This document shows, in pieces, positions 8,464 through 15,305 of a DNA stretch of 64,000 nucleotides. This stretch comes from Hyphomicrobiales bacterium (lineage in GTDB: Bacteria; Pseudomonadota; Alphaproteobacteria; Rhodospirillales; JACKKN01), in NCBI GenBank assembly GCA_024236415.1, contig JACKKN010000001.1, positions 434,001 through 498,000 of the forward strand, read 5' to 3'. Each line of letters starts with the position of its first letter. Positions within the stretch are counted from its first letter, which is position 1. The notes below the pieces were generated by a model. It was not told the DNA's origin, made no database searches, and saw only the letters and a program-made list of their open reading frames with translations. A program made the position numbers and the translations under genes.

Positions 8464-8802
8464 TCACAGGGCGTCTTGGTCGGTTTCGCCCGTACGGATA
8501 CGGACGACGCTCTCCACGTCGTAGACGAAGATCTTGCCGTCGCCGATCTTGCCCGTGTGGGCCGACTTCTGGATGGTCTCGATGACGCTTTCGACCATGT
8601 CGTCGTTGACCACGATCTCCAACTTGACCTTGGGCAGGAAATGCACGACGTACTCGGCACCCCGGTAGATTTCCGCCTGGCCCTTCTGTCGGCCGAAACC
8701 CTTCACCTCGCTGGCGGTCATGCCTTGCAGACCCAGTGGCGCCAGGGCCTCGCGCACGTCGTCGAGCTTGAAGGGTTTGACGACGGCCATGATCATTTTC
8801 AT
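8464..8802 (-). CDS. glnK: Nitrogen regulatory protein PII (GlnK type), copy 2
   Basis: A 112-residue PII protein. The start MKMIMAVVKPFKLDDVREAL is preceded by GAGAGGAC; the six-residue upstream extension has no RBS. The T-loop with Y51 (GRQKGQAEIYRGAEY) is identical to copy 1, so both should be uridylylated by GlnD. They differ in the following strands (VVHFLPKVKLEIVVNDD versus TVNFVPKVKVEVAANDE). It is presumably the regulator of the adjacent amt gene. Its own sigma-54 promoter lies about 150 nt upstream, giving a leader of about 137 nt. Confidence 0.96.
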   Translation of the reverse strand: MKMIMAVVKPFKLDDVREALAPLGLQGMTASEVKGFGRQKGQAEIYRGAEYVVHFLPKVKLEIVVNDDMVESVIETIQKSAHTGKIGDGKIFVYDVESVVRIRTGETDQDAL

Positions 8803-8950
8803 GGTTTGGTCCTCTCTCAACCTGTCCCGCGCCGGGACCCGGGGTGTTTCCCTCCCGGGACGGTTCCGGGTTCCCTCGGGTGTCCCGGCCTGCCCCCGGC
8901 GGGGGCGTTTCCATTGGACGGGCGATCCCCGCCATGCTGAACTCCTAGAT

Positions 8951-8965
8951 CAAAAACCGTGCCGG
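8951..8965 (-). promoter_or_regulatory. Sigma-54 (RpoN) promoter for glnK-amt (copy 2)
   Basis: Minus-strand CGGCACGGTTTTTGA differs from the copy-1 promoter at a single position and has the same -24/-12 spacing. It lies in the 350-bp gap between glnK (copy 2) and the divergent ubiH-like gene. Confidence 0.78.
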
Positions 8966-8994
8966 TTTTTCGCGACTGCGAAAGAAAACGCGGA

Positions 8995-9007
8995 ATCAGC
9001 GGCTTAG
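8995..9007 (-). promoter_or_regulatory. Probable IHF site upstream of glnK copy 2
   Basis: AATCAGCGGCTTA (plus strand) fits WATCARNNNNTTR at every defined position. It lies exactly 30 bp from the -24 end of the promoter, the same distance and orientation as at glnK copy 1. Confidence 0.5.
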
Positions 9008-9034
9008 GGGACAAGACGGAATTTAAGCCTGACA

Positions 9035-9112
9035 TTCATCGGCGGGATTTTGCATATTTTTTGCACACCAAAATTTTTTTGATTATTTAATAAGCAAATT
9101 TTTTCCCGCCAG
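9035..9112. other. AT-rich intergenic block between glnK and the ubiH-like gene
   Basis: A roughly 75-bp tract that is mostly A/T (TTTTGCATATTTTTTGCAC, then runs of A and T) in a window that is otherwise very GC-rich. It probably holds the plus-strand promoter of the ubiH-like gene and may carry half-sites for an activator of the glnK promoter (two TTTTGCA-like repeats). No defined operator could be called. Confidence 0.4.
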
Positions 9113-9152
9113 GACCCTGGACAACGGCTGCCCGGTAGGCGAGATGTAGCCC

Positions 9153-10436
9153 ATGGCCACAACCGACCCATTCCGGGAAACCGCCCACCCCGGCGCCGCA
9201 CCCGCCACCGCCGCCCTGGACGCCGACGTCCTGGTGGTGGGCGGCGGCCTGGCCGGCGGCGCCCTGACCTGCGCCCTGGCCGGCGCCGGGCTGGCCGTGG
9301 TCACGGTCGACGCCGAGGATCCGGCACGGTTCCTGGGCGCCGGGTTCGACGGCCGCGCCTCGGCCATCGCCGCCGGCTCGCAACGGGTGCTGGACGCCAT
9401 CGGCCTGTGGCCGGCGGTGGCGCCCGAGGCCCAGGCGATCGAGGAAATCCGGGTTTCAGACGGCGCCCTGTCGCGCGGGGATTCGCTGTTTTTCCTGCAC
9501 TACGACCACCAGGCCCTGGGCGACGAACCGTTCGGCTTCATGGTCGAGAACCGGACCCTGCGCCGGGCCCTGATGCAGACCCTGCCGGCCATGGCCGGGG
9601 TCACCTACCTGGCGCCGGCCCGGGTCGCCGACCTGGCGCACGACCTGGCCGGCGTGCGGGCAACGCTCGACGACGGCCGCCGGGTGCGGGCGCGCCTGGT
9701 GGTGGGGGCCGACGGGCGCCGCTCCCAGATGCGCGAGGCGGCCGGCATCCGCCTGACCCAATGGTCCTACGGCCAGACCGGCATCGTCTGCACCGTGGCC
9801 CACGAGTATCCCCACAACGGAGTCGCCCAGGAGCACTTCCTGCCCGGCGGCCCGTTCGCCATCCTGCCCCTGCGCCACGACCGCGCCTCGCTGGTGTGGA
9901 CCGAAAAGGACAGCCTGGCGCCGGCCATCATGGCCCTGGACGACGACGAATTCCTGTTCGAGCTGCGGCGCCGGTTCGGCGACTATCTGGGCGACCTGCG
10001 GGTGGTGGGGCCGCGCTGGGCCTATCCCCTGTCGCTGCAGTTCGCCGAAACATACGTGGCCACCCGCCTGTGCCTGGTGGCCGACGCCGCCCACGGCATG
10101 CACCCCATCGCCGGCCAGGGCCTGAACATGGGGCTGCGCGACGTGGCCGCCCTGGCCGAGGTGCTGGCCGATGCCCACCGCCTGGGTCTGGACCTGGGCT
10201 CGGCCACGGTGCTGGCCCGCTACGCCCGCTGGCGCGGGTTCGACAATACCCTGATGCTGGCCATGACCGACCTGCTGAACCGGCTGTTCTCAAACGACGT
10301 GGCGCCGGTGCGCCTGGCCCGGGACCTGGGCATGGCGGCGGTCAACCAGGTGCCGCCCCTGAAGCGCTTCTTCATGCGCCACGCCATGGGCCTGGTCGGC
10401 GAGCTGCCGCGGCTGATGCGCGGCGAGGCACTATAG
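9153..10436 (+). CDS. FAD-dependent aromatic hydroxylase, UbiH/UbiF/COQ6 family
   Basis: A 427-residue flavoprotein monooxygenase of the kind that hydroxylates the ubiquinone ring. Three family motifs are visible: the dinucleotide fold VLVVGGGLAGG near residue 26, GADGRRS near 187, and the second FAD motif ADAAHGMHPIAGQGLNMG near 311. The ATG at 9153 gives an N-terminal leader of about 20 residues before the fold, a little longer than usual. It is transcribed alone on the plus strand, divergent from the glnK-amt operon. Which ring position it hydroxylates (UbiH, UbiI, UbiF or the UbiL/UbiM types of alphaproteobacteria) cannot be decided from sequence, so no symbol is given. Confidence 0.88.
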   Translation: MATTDPFRETAHPGAAPATAALDADVLVVGGGLAGGALTCALAGAGLAVVTVDAEDPARFLGAGFDGRASAIAAGSQRVLDAIGLWPAVAPEAQAIEEIRVSDGALSRGDSLFFLHYDHQALGDEPFGFMVENRTLRRALMQTLPAMAGVTYLAPARVADLAHDLAGVRATLDDGRRVRARLVVGADGRRSQMREAAGIRLTQWSYGQTGIVCTVAHEYPHNGVAQEHFLPGGPFAILPLRHDRASLVWTEKDSLAPAIMALDDDEFLFELRRRFGDYLGDLRVVGPRWAYPLSLQFAETYVATRLCLVADAAHGMHPIAGQGLNMGLRDVAALAEVLADAHRLGLDLGSATVLARYARWRGFDNTLMLAMTDLLNRLFSNDVAPVRLARDLGMAAVNQVPPLKRFFMRHAMGLVGELPRLMRGEAL

Positions 10437-10462
10437 TGGAGTAGGACCGGAACGGGGCCGGT

Positions 10463-10837
10463 TCAGGGGTCGCGGCTCAGGCCGTTGGCCGCCAGGGCGT
10501 CCAGGTAGCCCTGCCACATCTCGTCCTGGCGCTCGCCGAACTCATAGAGGGTGTCCCACGAATAGATGCCGGAATCGTGCAGGTCGTCGAACTTGATGGC
10601 CACGGCGTAGTTGCCCACGGGGGTCACCTCCATGATGCCCACGTGGCGCCGGCCGGCGATGATGGTCTTCTGCCCCGGTCCGTGGCCCTGGACCTCGGCC
10701 GAGGGGCTCTCGACCCGCAGCAGTTCGGCCGGCAGGCGGAAGGTCTTGCCGTCCTCGAAATCCACCTCCAGGACCTTCTCGTCCTTCTTCAGGCGGATTT
10801 CCTTGGGGTGGTGGCGGGAACCGAATTGGGTGGTCAT
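10463..10837 (-). CDS. DUF971 family protein
   Basis: A 124-residue protein with the DUF971 / gamma-butyrobetaine-hydroxylase-N-like fold: a small beta domain with LEVDFEDGKTFRLPAELLRVESPSAEV and the closing GIYSWDTLYEFGERQDEMW. It lacks the dioxygenase part of the eukaryotic enzyme. Free-standing members have been linked to Fe-S or metal handling, but no function is proven. Its start overlaps the stop of the Trm112-like gene by four bases (ATGA), so the two are translationally coupled. It faces the ubiH-like gene tail to tail with 26 bp between; a short ACCGG/CCGGT inverted repeat there is too weak to call. Confidence 0.85.
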   Translation of the reverse strand: MTTQFGSRHHPKEIRLKKDEKVLEVDFEDGKTFRLPAELLRVESPSAEVQGHGPGQKTIIAGRRHVGIMEVTPVGNYAVAIKFDDLHDSGIYSWDTLYEFGERQDEMWQGYLDALAANGLSRDP

Positions 10838-11082
10838 GGGGTTTCCTGTCCTTGTTCTCGTTGTTCCTGGGGGGCCGGCGGCGGCGCCTTGCCGATTTCC
10901 GAATCGTCCAGTTGCCGCGCCTCGTCCACCAGCATGATGGGGATGCCGTCCCGGATGGGAAAGGCCAGGTGGGCGGACTCGCTGACCAGCTCCTGGCGGC
11001 GGCGGTCATAGCGCAGGGGCTGCTTGGTCAGGGGGCAGACCAGGATCTCCAACAGCTTGGGATCGACCTGGGTTTCGCTCAT
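10834..11082 (-). CDS. Trm112-family protein (UPF0434/YcaR-like)
   Basis: A small protein of 82 residues. The core (LLEILVCPLTKQPLRYD, then FPIRDGIPIMLVDEAR) is the Trm112/YcaR zinc-ribbon-like fold, here with one remaining cysteine of the usual set. The last 25 residues are a Pro/Gln/Glu-rich tail without conservation. In eukaryotes Trm112 activates methyltransferases; the bacterial role is not settled. It overlaps the DUF971 gene and follows the LonSB gene by 19 bp in the same direction. Confidence 0.88.
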   Translation of the reverse strand: MSETQVDPKLLEILVCPLTKQPLRYDRRRQELVSESAHLAFPIRDGIPIMLVDEARQLDDSEIGKAPPPAPQEQREQGQETP

Positions 11083-11101
11083 GGCCGGATTCTCCCCTTC
11101 G

Positions 11102-11752
11102 TCAGTGCCGGCCCAGGGGGCCCACGGTGGTGCCGCCCAGGACCGCCATTTCCATCAGCTGGGTCAGCAGCTCGCCGCGCGCGGTGCCGTCGGCGCATTC
11201 CAGCAGGGCCTGCTTCTCGCGCGCATCGAACGGGCACATCATGGACAGCGAGGTGATCAGGGTGGCGTTGTCGGACTTCTCGATGGCCTTCCAGTCGGTG
11301 CTGATGGACGAGAAGTCGAAATACTTGCGCACGGCCGCCAGCAGGGCGTCGCGGTCGATGCCGTCGGCGGTGTCGTGGCGGTCGCCGGCGAAGCCGTCGT
11401 AGGACACGCGGAACCGCCGGTAACCGCCCGCCATGTCCAGTTCGTCGCGGATGGTGAACCGGTTGATCCCGGTCAGGGTGATCAGGAACCGGCCGTCGGG
11501 CGTTTCCGAGAAGGCGGTGATGCGGCCCAGGCAGCCGGTGTCATAGACCGGCACCTGGCCTTCGGGTGACTCGCGGTCGGGGTCGGGCTCGGCCGGCTGC
11601 ACCATGCCCAGGACCCGGCCCCGGCCCAGGGCGTCGGAGACCATGTTCAGGTAGCGCGGCTCGAAGATGTTCAGGGGCAGCACGCCGCCGGGCAGCAGCA
11701 GCACGCCGTTCAACGGAAACACGGGTATCTCGGCCGGCAGGTCGTCGCTCAC
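11102..11752 (-). CDS. LON peptidase substrate-binding (LonSB) domain protein
   Basis: A 216-residue protein made of a single LonSB (PUA-like plus helical) domain without the AAA+ and protease parts of Lon. It begins IPVFPLNGVLLLPGGVLPLNIFEPRYL, which is the LonSB signature, with GRITAFSETPDGRFLITLTG in the middle. Such proteins are common in alphaproteobacteria next to a thioredoxin-TPR gene, as here, and are thought to act in protein quality control. The client or partner is unknown. Confidence 0.88.
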   Translation of the reverse strand: MSDDLPAEIPVFPLNGVLLLPGGVLPLNIFEPRYLNMVSDALGRGRVLGMVQPAEPDPDRESPEGQVPVYDTGCLGRITAFSETPDGRFLITLTGINRFTIRDELDMAGGYRRFRVSYDGFAGDRHDTADGIDRDALLAAVRKYFDFSSISTDWKAIEKSDNATLITSLSMMCPFDAREKQALLECADGTARGELLTQLMEMAVLGGTTVGPLGRH

Positions 11753-11782
11753 GGCACCGCGCCCCTCTCGGTTCCCGCCGAC

Positions 11783-12715
11783 CTAGGAAAACAGGATCGA
11801 TGACAGGCGCCGGCGCGCCGCCGCCACCAGCGGGTCCATGGGGCCGAGGGCCTCGAAGATCTTCAGCAGCTGGGTGCGCGCCGCTTCCTCGTTCCAGTCG
11901 CGCTTGCGGCGGATGATCTCCAGCAGCTCGTCCATGGCGGCCTCGGCCTGGCCGCGGGCGAACAGGGCCGTGGCCAGGTCGAAGCGGGCCTGGTGGTCGT
12001 TGGCGTCGGCGGCCAGCTTGGCGCGCAGCTCTTCGACCTCGGCGTCCGAGCTGCCGGCACCGGCCAGTTCCAGCGCCGTGATCGCGGCGGCCACCTCGGG
12101 CGTCTGTCGCAGCTCGGTCTCCAGGCTGTCGGCCAGCTCGCGGGCGTGGTCCAACTCGCCGATCTGCACGAAACAGCGGATCAGGCCGGCGAGGGCGCCG
12201 GTATTGGCCGGGTCCTGGGCCAGGACCTCGTTATAGATGGCGCCGGCGGTCTGGGCGTCGCCGGCGGCCAGGGCCTGCTGCGCCTGTTCCAGGGCCTGGT
12301 CGATGGGCGCCTTCTGGCCGCCCATCAGGCGCTCGACGAAGCTCTTGATCTGGCTTTCCGCCTGGGCGCCGACAAAGGCGTCCACCGGCTGGCCGTTCTT
12401 GAAGGCGTAGACCGCCGGGATCGACTGCACCCGCATCTGCTGCGCCAGCTGCTGGTTCTCGTCGACGTTGACCTTGACCATGCGGACCATGCCGCCGGCC
12501 TGGCGCACGGCCTTCTCCAGCATCGGGCCCAGTTGCTTGCACGGGCCGCACCAGGGGGCCCAGAAGTCGACGATCACCGGCACCTGGCGCGACGCCTCGA
12601 TGACATCGGCCATGAACCGGGCCGTGTCCGTTTCCTTGATCAGGTCGCCGCCGGCGCCTCCGCCGGTCCCGCCGCCGGCGCCCGGGCTGCCATCGGGATT
12701 GACGATCAGTTCCAT
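11783..12715 (-). CDS. cnoX: Thioredoxin-TPR co-chaperone CnoX (YbbN)
   Basis: 310 residues: a glycine-rich N-terminus, a thioredoxin fold (about 30-125) and a TPR-like helical C-terminus with the segment LAQDPANTGALAGLIRCF. CnoX holds unfolding or oxidised proteins and passes them to GroEL or DnaK. The thioredoxin motif is WCGPCK, so both cysteines are kept and redox activity is likely (E. coli CnoX has lost it). The start MELIVNPDG at 12715 is chosen for the upstream GAAGAG; an alternative ATG at 12739 has no RBS. LonSB, Trm112 and DUF971 genes follow in the same direction. Confidence 0.9.
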   Translation of the reverse strand: MELIVNPDGSPGAGGGTGGGAGGDLIKETDTARFMADVIEASRQVPVIVDFWAPWCGPCKQLGPMLEKAVRQAGGMVRMVKVNVDENQQLAQQMRVQSIPAVYAFKNGQPVDAFVGAQAESQIKSFVERLMGGQKAPIDQALEQAQQALAAGDAQTAGAIYNEVLAQDPANTGALAGLIRCFVQIGELDHARELADSLETELRQTPEVAAAITALELAGAGSSDAEVEELRAKLAADANDHQARFDLATALFARGQAEAAMDELLEIIRRKRDWNEEAARTQLLKIFEALGPMDPLVAAARRRLSSILFS

Positions 12716-12818
12716 GGGACTCTTCACCACGCTTGTCACTCAATGAATTGATTTGGCCCTATAGATGGACGTTTCCGCTCCATCCCGCAAGACCCTTGGT
12801 CGCCCCGCCGCGGCGCCC

Positions 12819-13307
12819 TCACAGGGCCACCCGCCGCGGCGCGTGGCCGCAGGCGCGGATGAAGGCCTCCAAGTCCGCGGGCGCGATGGCCGTGGTGGCG
12901 GCGTTGTCCAAGGGATGGAAGTTCAGCACCCCGGCCGCCATCATGGCGTCGTCCAGCACCACGTTGACCCGGGTCCCGGTGTCGTTGATGAGGGCGAAGG
13001 GGGTGACCGCGCCGGGCTCCACCCCCAGCACCTCCATCAGCAGGTCGGGCTTGCCGAAGCTCAGGTGGCCGGCGCCGATCAGGTGGCGCAGGGCCTTCAG
13101 GTCGATGGGCCGGTCCTCGTCGGCGACCACCAGCCACAGCTCGCCCTTCTTGTCCTTGAGGAACAGGTTCTTGCAGTGGCCACCGGGCAGGTCGCCGCGC
13201 AGGGCCTTGGCCTCGTCGACCGTATAGACCGGCGGATGGCGGTGGGTTTGCGTCGCCAGACCAAGCTCGTCGAGCCGGGCCAGGAGCTGTTCGGGGGTCG
13301 CAGGCAT
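12819..13307 (-). CDS. Prolyl-tRNA editing protein (ProX/YbaK family)
   Basis: A 162-residue free-standing trans-editing domain that hydrolyses mischarged tRNA(Pro), most often Ala-tRNA(Pro) in ProXp-ala of alphaproteobacteria. Seen here: the conserved lysine in GGHCKNLFLKDKKGELWLVV, the glycine loop HLSFGKPDLLMEVLGVEPGAVTPF split around it, and DNAATTAIAPADLEAF near the end. Length and motifs fit the PrdX branch rather than YbaK/EbsC. It is transcribed away from the tRNA-Gly gene. Confidence 0.88.
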   Translation of the reverse strand: MPATPEQLLARLDELGLATQTHRHPPVYTVDEAKALRGDLPGGHCKNLFLKDKKGELWLVVADEDRPIDLKALRHLIGAGHLSFGKPDLLMEVLGVEPGAVTPFALINDTGTRVNVVLDDAMMAAGVLNFHPLDNAATTAIAPADLEAFIRACGHAPRRVAL

Positions 13308-13390
13308 GGTCGAAAAATGTCCTTCTCGCGGGCCGATTCGGGGCGTGCCCCTTGATAGGACATTGTGCGAAAAAAGTATGCAGTTGATGC

Positions 13391-13418
13391 TTGCAAAGCG
13401 GGGCGCATCGCGTATTAT
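13391..13418 (+). promoter_or_regulatory. Probable sigma-70 promoter of tRNA-Gly
   Basis: TTGCAA (13391-13396) and TATTAT (13413-13418) with a 16-bp spacer. The -10 is followed after 16 bp by the tRNA 5' end, and GC-rich bases (CCCCGCCC) follow the -10 as a discriminator typical of stable-RNA genes. Confidence 0.6.
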
Positions 13419-13434
13419 CCCCGCCCTATCGGAT

Positions 13435-13509
13435 GCGGGCGTAGCTCAGGGGTAGAGCGCAACCTTGCCAAGGTTGAAGTCGTGAGTTCGAATCTCATCG
13501 CCCGCTCCA
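13435..13509 (+). tRNA. tRNA-Gly (anticodon GCC)
   Basis: Cloverleaf of 75 nt including an encoded CCA. The acceptor stem GCGGGCG pairs with CGCCCGC (13499-13505). The D arm is GCTCAGGGGTAGAGC; the anticodon arm is CAACC-TTGCCAA-GGTTG with GCC at 13467-13469; the T arm contains GTTCGAATC. It reads the major glycine codons GGC/GGU. No sign of a duplicated 3' end nearby, so no attachment site is called. Confidence 0.97.
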
Positions 13510-13790
13510 TTCTCCCAATCTAGACCATACCGAAGCGGACTTCCTCCGCGTCTCCCCGCGCGCCCGGACGGGATCGCGGGCGCCCCATTCCGGCCGCACC
13601 CCGGAGTCGCCGTAAACCCCCTCCCCTCCTGCAGGCCCGCCCGCGCGCTCACCCGCGCGCCCACCCGGGCGGCCCACCCAGGGGACCGTTTCCGCCCGCC
13701 TGTTGCGCCCAATTCATAGAGGTTGAAAATTCCGACATTTTTATCTAGGAAAAATTTGTTTGGATTCTTTATTTGCTCGGAAACCAGACG
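13510..13790. other. Gap after tRNA-Gly, GC-rich then AT-rich
   Basis: The first 190 bp are C-rich without clear structure. The last 65 bp (from about 13717) switch abruptly to A/T-rich sequence containing TTGAAAATT and runs of A and T, and probably carry the promoter of the following glycosyltransferase. No -35/-10 pair with good spacing could be fixed. Confidence 0.4.
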
Positions 13791-15137
13791 ATGGATCTGC
13801 AGCAAATTCAGAACCTCCTGAAATCAGCCTATTCCAGAAAATCCAGGGTAGAATTGGACCGCCTTCGGGACGTCTGCGAAGACCCCCGGTCCAGCCTGCA
13901 GCAGGCCGCACCCCTGGCCAACTTCCTGAGCGGATTGACCCACTTCTCGGACCGGGAGCCCGGACGGGGCGAGGCGTTCTTCGCCCGGGACCGGGCGCTC
14001 GCCGACGCGCTCTACCAGGACGGATCGCACCTGAAGCCGCACGGCCTGCGCCTTTTCCGGGGCGACTACTTTCCGCAGCGCATCGGCGAGGTCGCCAAGA
14101 ACCTCGACCTGTTCATCAAGAGCGGCCGCCTGGGCCTGCGCGAGGATTTTCGCGGCCTTCTGCCCTGGTTCCGGAACTACGGCTACGCCAACCCGGCCCT
14201 CATCAAGTACTTCTCCCGGTTCATCAACATTTCCCGGGATCCGCGCCTGCTCGCCTACGCGGCGCGCAATCCCGGCGAGGCCTACGAGATCTGCCACTGC
14301 CCGACCGTGAACGGGCGGCACACGATCACCGATTACGCCGCCCACTATATCCAGACCCTCTGGGAACAGAGGGACCTGCCGCCGATCCTGCAGTTGTCCG
14401 ACGAGCACCGGGACCGGGGTCTGGACCTGTTGCAGGACATGGGCCTCCCCCGCGATGCCTGGTGGGTCGCCGTGCATGCGCGGACCGACGGCTACCACGG
14501 GGAGCGGGGCGACGCGCGGTCCATCGACATCGAAACCTATTTCGGCGCCATGGACGAGATCACGAAACGGGGCGGCTGGGTGTTCCGGCTCGGCGATCCG
14601 TCCATGCCGGAACTGCCGGAAGCGGCGCGGGTCGTCGACATGGCCCACAGCCCGCTGAAGTCGGACTGGTTCGACCTGTTCCTGGTGGCGCGGGCGCGGT
14701 TCTGCATCACCTGCACCTCCGGCATGTCGGTGCTGCCCAACCTGTTCGGCACGCCGCAGCTGCAGACCAACCTGCAACCCATGTTCAGCCGCCCCTATTC
14801 GCGGCGCGACCTGTTCCTGCCCGTGCTGCTGCGCCGCAAGGAGGGCGGCGCCCTGGTCCCGCTGGCGCCCCTGGAGGGGACCCTGATTTCCGTCGACGGC
14901 TCGGCCTGCGCCAGGGCCGGGGTGGAGCTGGTCCGGAATTCGCGCGAGGACATCCGGCGCGCCACGCTCGACATGATCGCCTTTGTCGAAAACGGCTTTG
15001 AATGCGAAGTCAATGGGGACGCGTCCGTATTGGATGCCGTCTCCCTCATGCGGTATGACCTGGTTTCGTCCAGGCCGTGCCCGTCGTTCCTGGAACGGTA
15101 TTCCGATCTTGTGCGGGAAACCGCGTCGATACTGTGA
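13791..15137 (+). CDS. TIGR04372-type glycosyltransferase
   Basis: A 448-residue protein of the TIGR04372 family, cytoplasmic transferases found in surface-glycan loci. The marks are WWVAVHARTDGYHG near residue 225, then the SIDIETYFGAMDEI stretch, GWVFRLGDPSMP, HSPLKSDWFDLFLVARARF and TSGMSVLPNLFGTP, in this order. The ATG at 13791 is used (GGA 9 nt upstream); a TTG six codons earlier is possible. It stands alone between a tRNA and the GDH gene, far from the polysaccharide locus, behind an AT-rich promoter region, and codon use is a little less GC-biased than its neighbours. This suggests acquisition next to the tRNA. Donor and acceptor sugars are unknown. Confidence 0.75.
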   Translation: MDLQQIQNLLKSAYSRKSRVELDRLRDVCEDPRSSLQQAAPLANFLSGLTHFSDREPGRGEAFFARDRALADALYQDGSHLKPHGLRLFRGDYFPQRIGEVAKNLDLFIKSGRLGLREDFRGLLPWFRNYGYANPALIKYFSRFINISRDPRLLAYAARNPGEAYEICHCPTVNGRHTITDYAAHYIQTLWEQRDLPPILQLSDEHRDRGLDLLQDMGLPRDAWWVAVHARTDGYHGERGDARSIDIETYFGAMDEITKRGGWVFRLGDPSMPELPEAARVVDMAHSPLKSDWFDLFLVARARFCITCTSGMSVLPNLFGTPQLQTNLQPMFSRPYSRRDLFLPVLLRRKEGGALVPLAPLEGTLISVDGSACARAGVELVRNSREDIRRATLDMIAFVENGFECEVNGDASVLDAVSLMRYDLVSSRPCPSFLERYSDLVRETASIL

Positions 15138-15305
15138 TCGGTCCCCGGGGGAGTTTCCGCCACCGCCGGGGGACCGGCGGGGACTGAATTCTTTTGTATC
15201 GCCAAGGGAATGCTGTAGCCTTTCCGTCACGTCGCGATGCTACAACCGGCGTCCAAGCCGGCGCAAAAATATCAAGGTCGAGGACCGTTTCCGGGAGGCT
15301 GGGCA

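Noticed and set aside
10437..10462. Bidirectional terminator between the ubiH-like and DUF971 genes
   Set aside because: Only a 5-bp inverted repeat (ACCGG/CCGGT) without T tract; too weak to call.
13435..13509. tRNA-Gly as an active attachment site of an integrated element
   Set aside because: No integrase gene, no repeated 3' end and no mobility genes in the following 10 kb.
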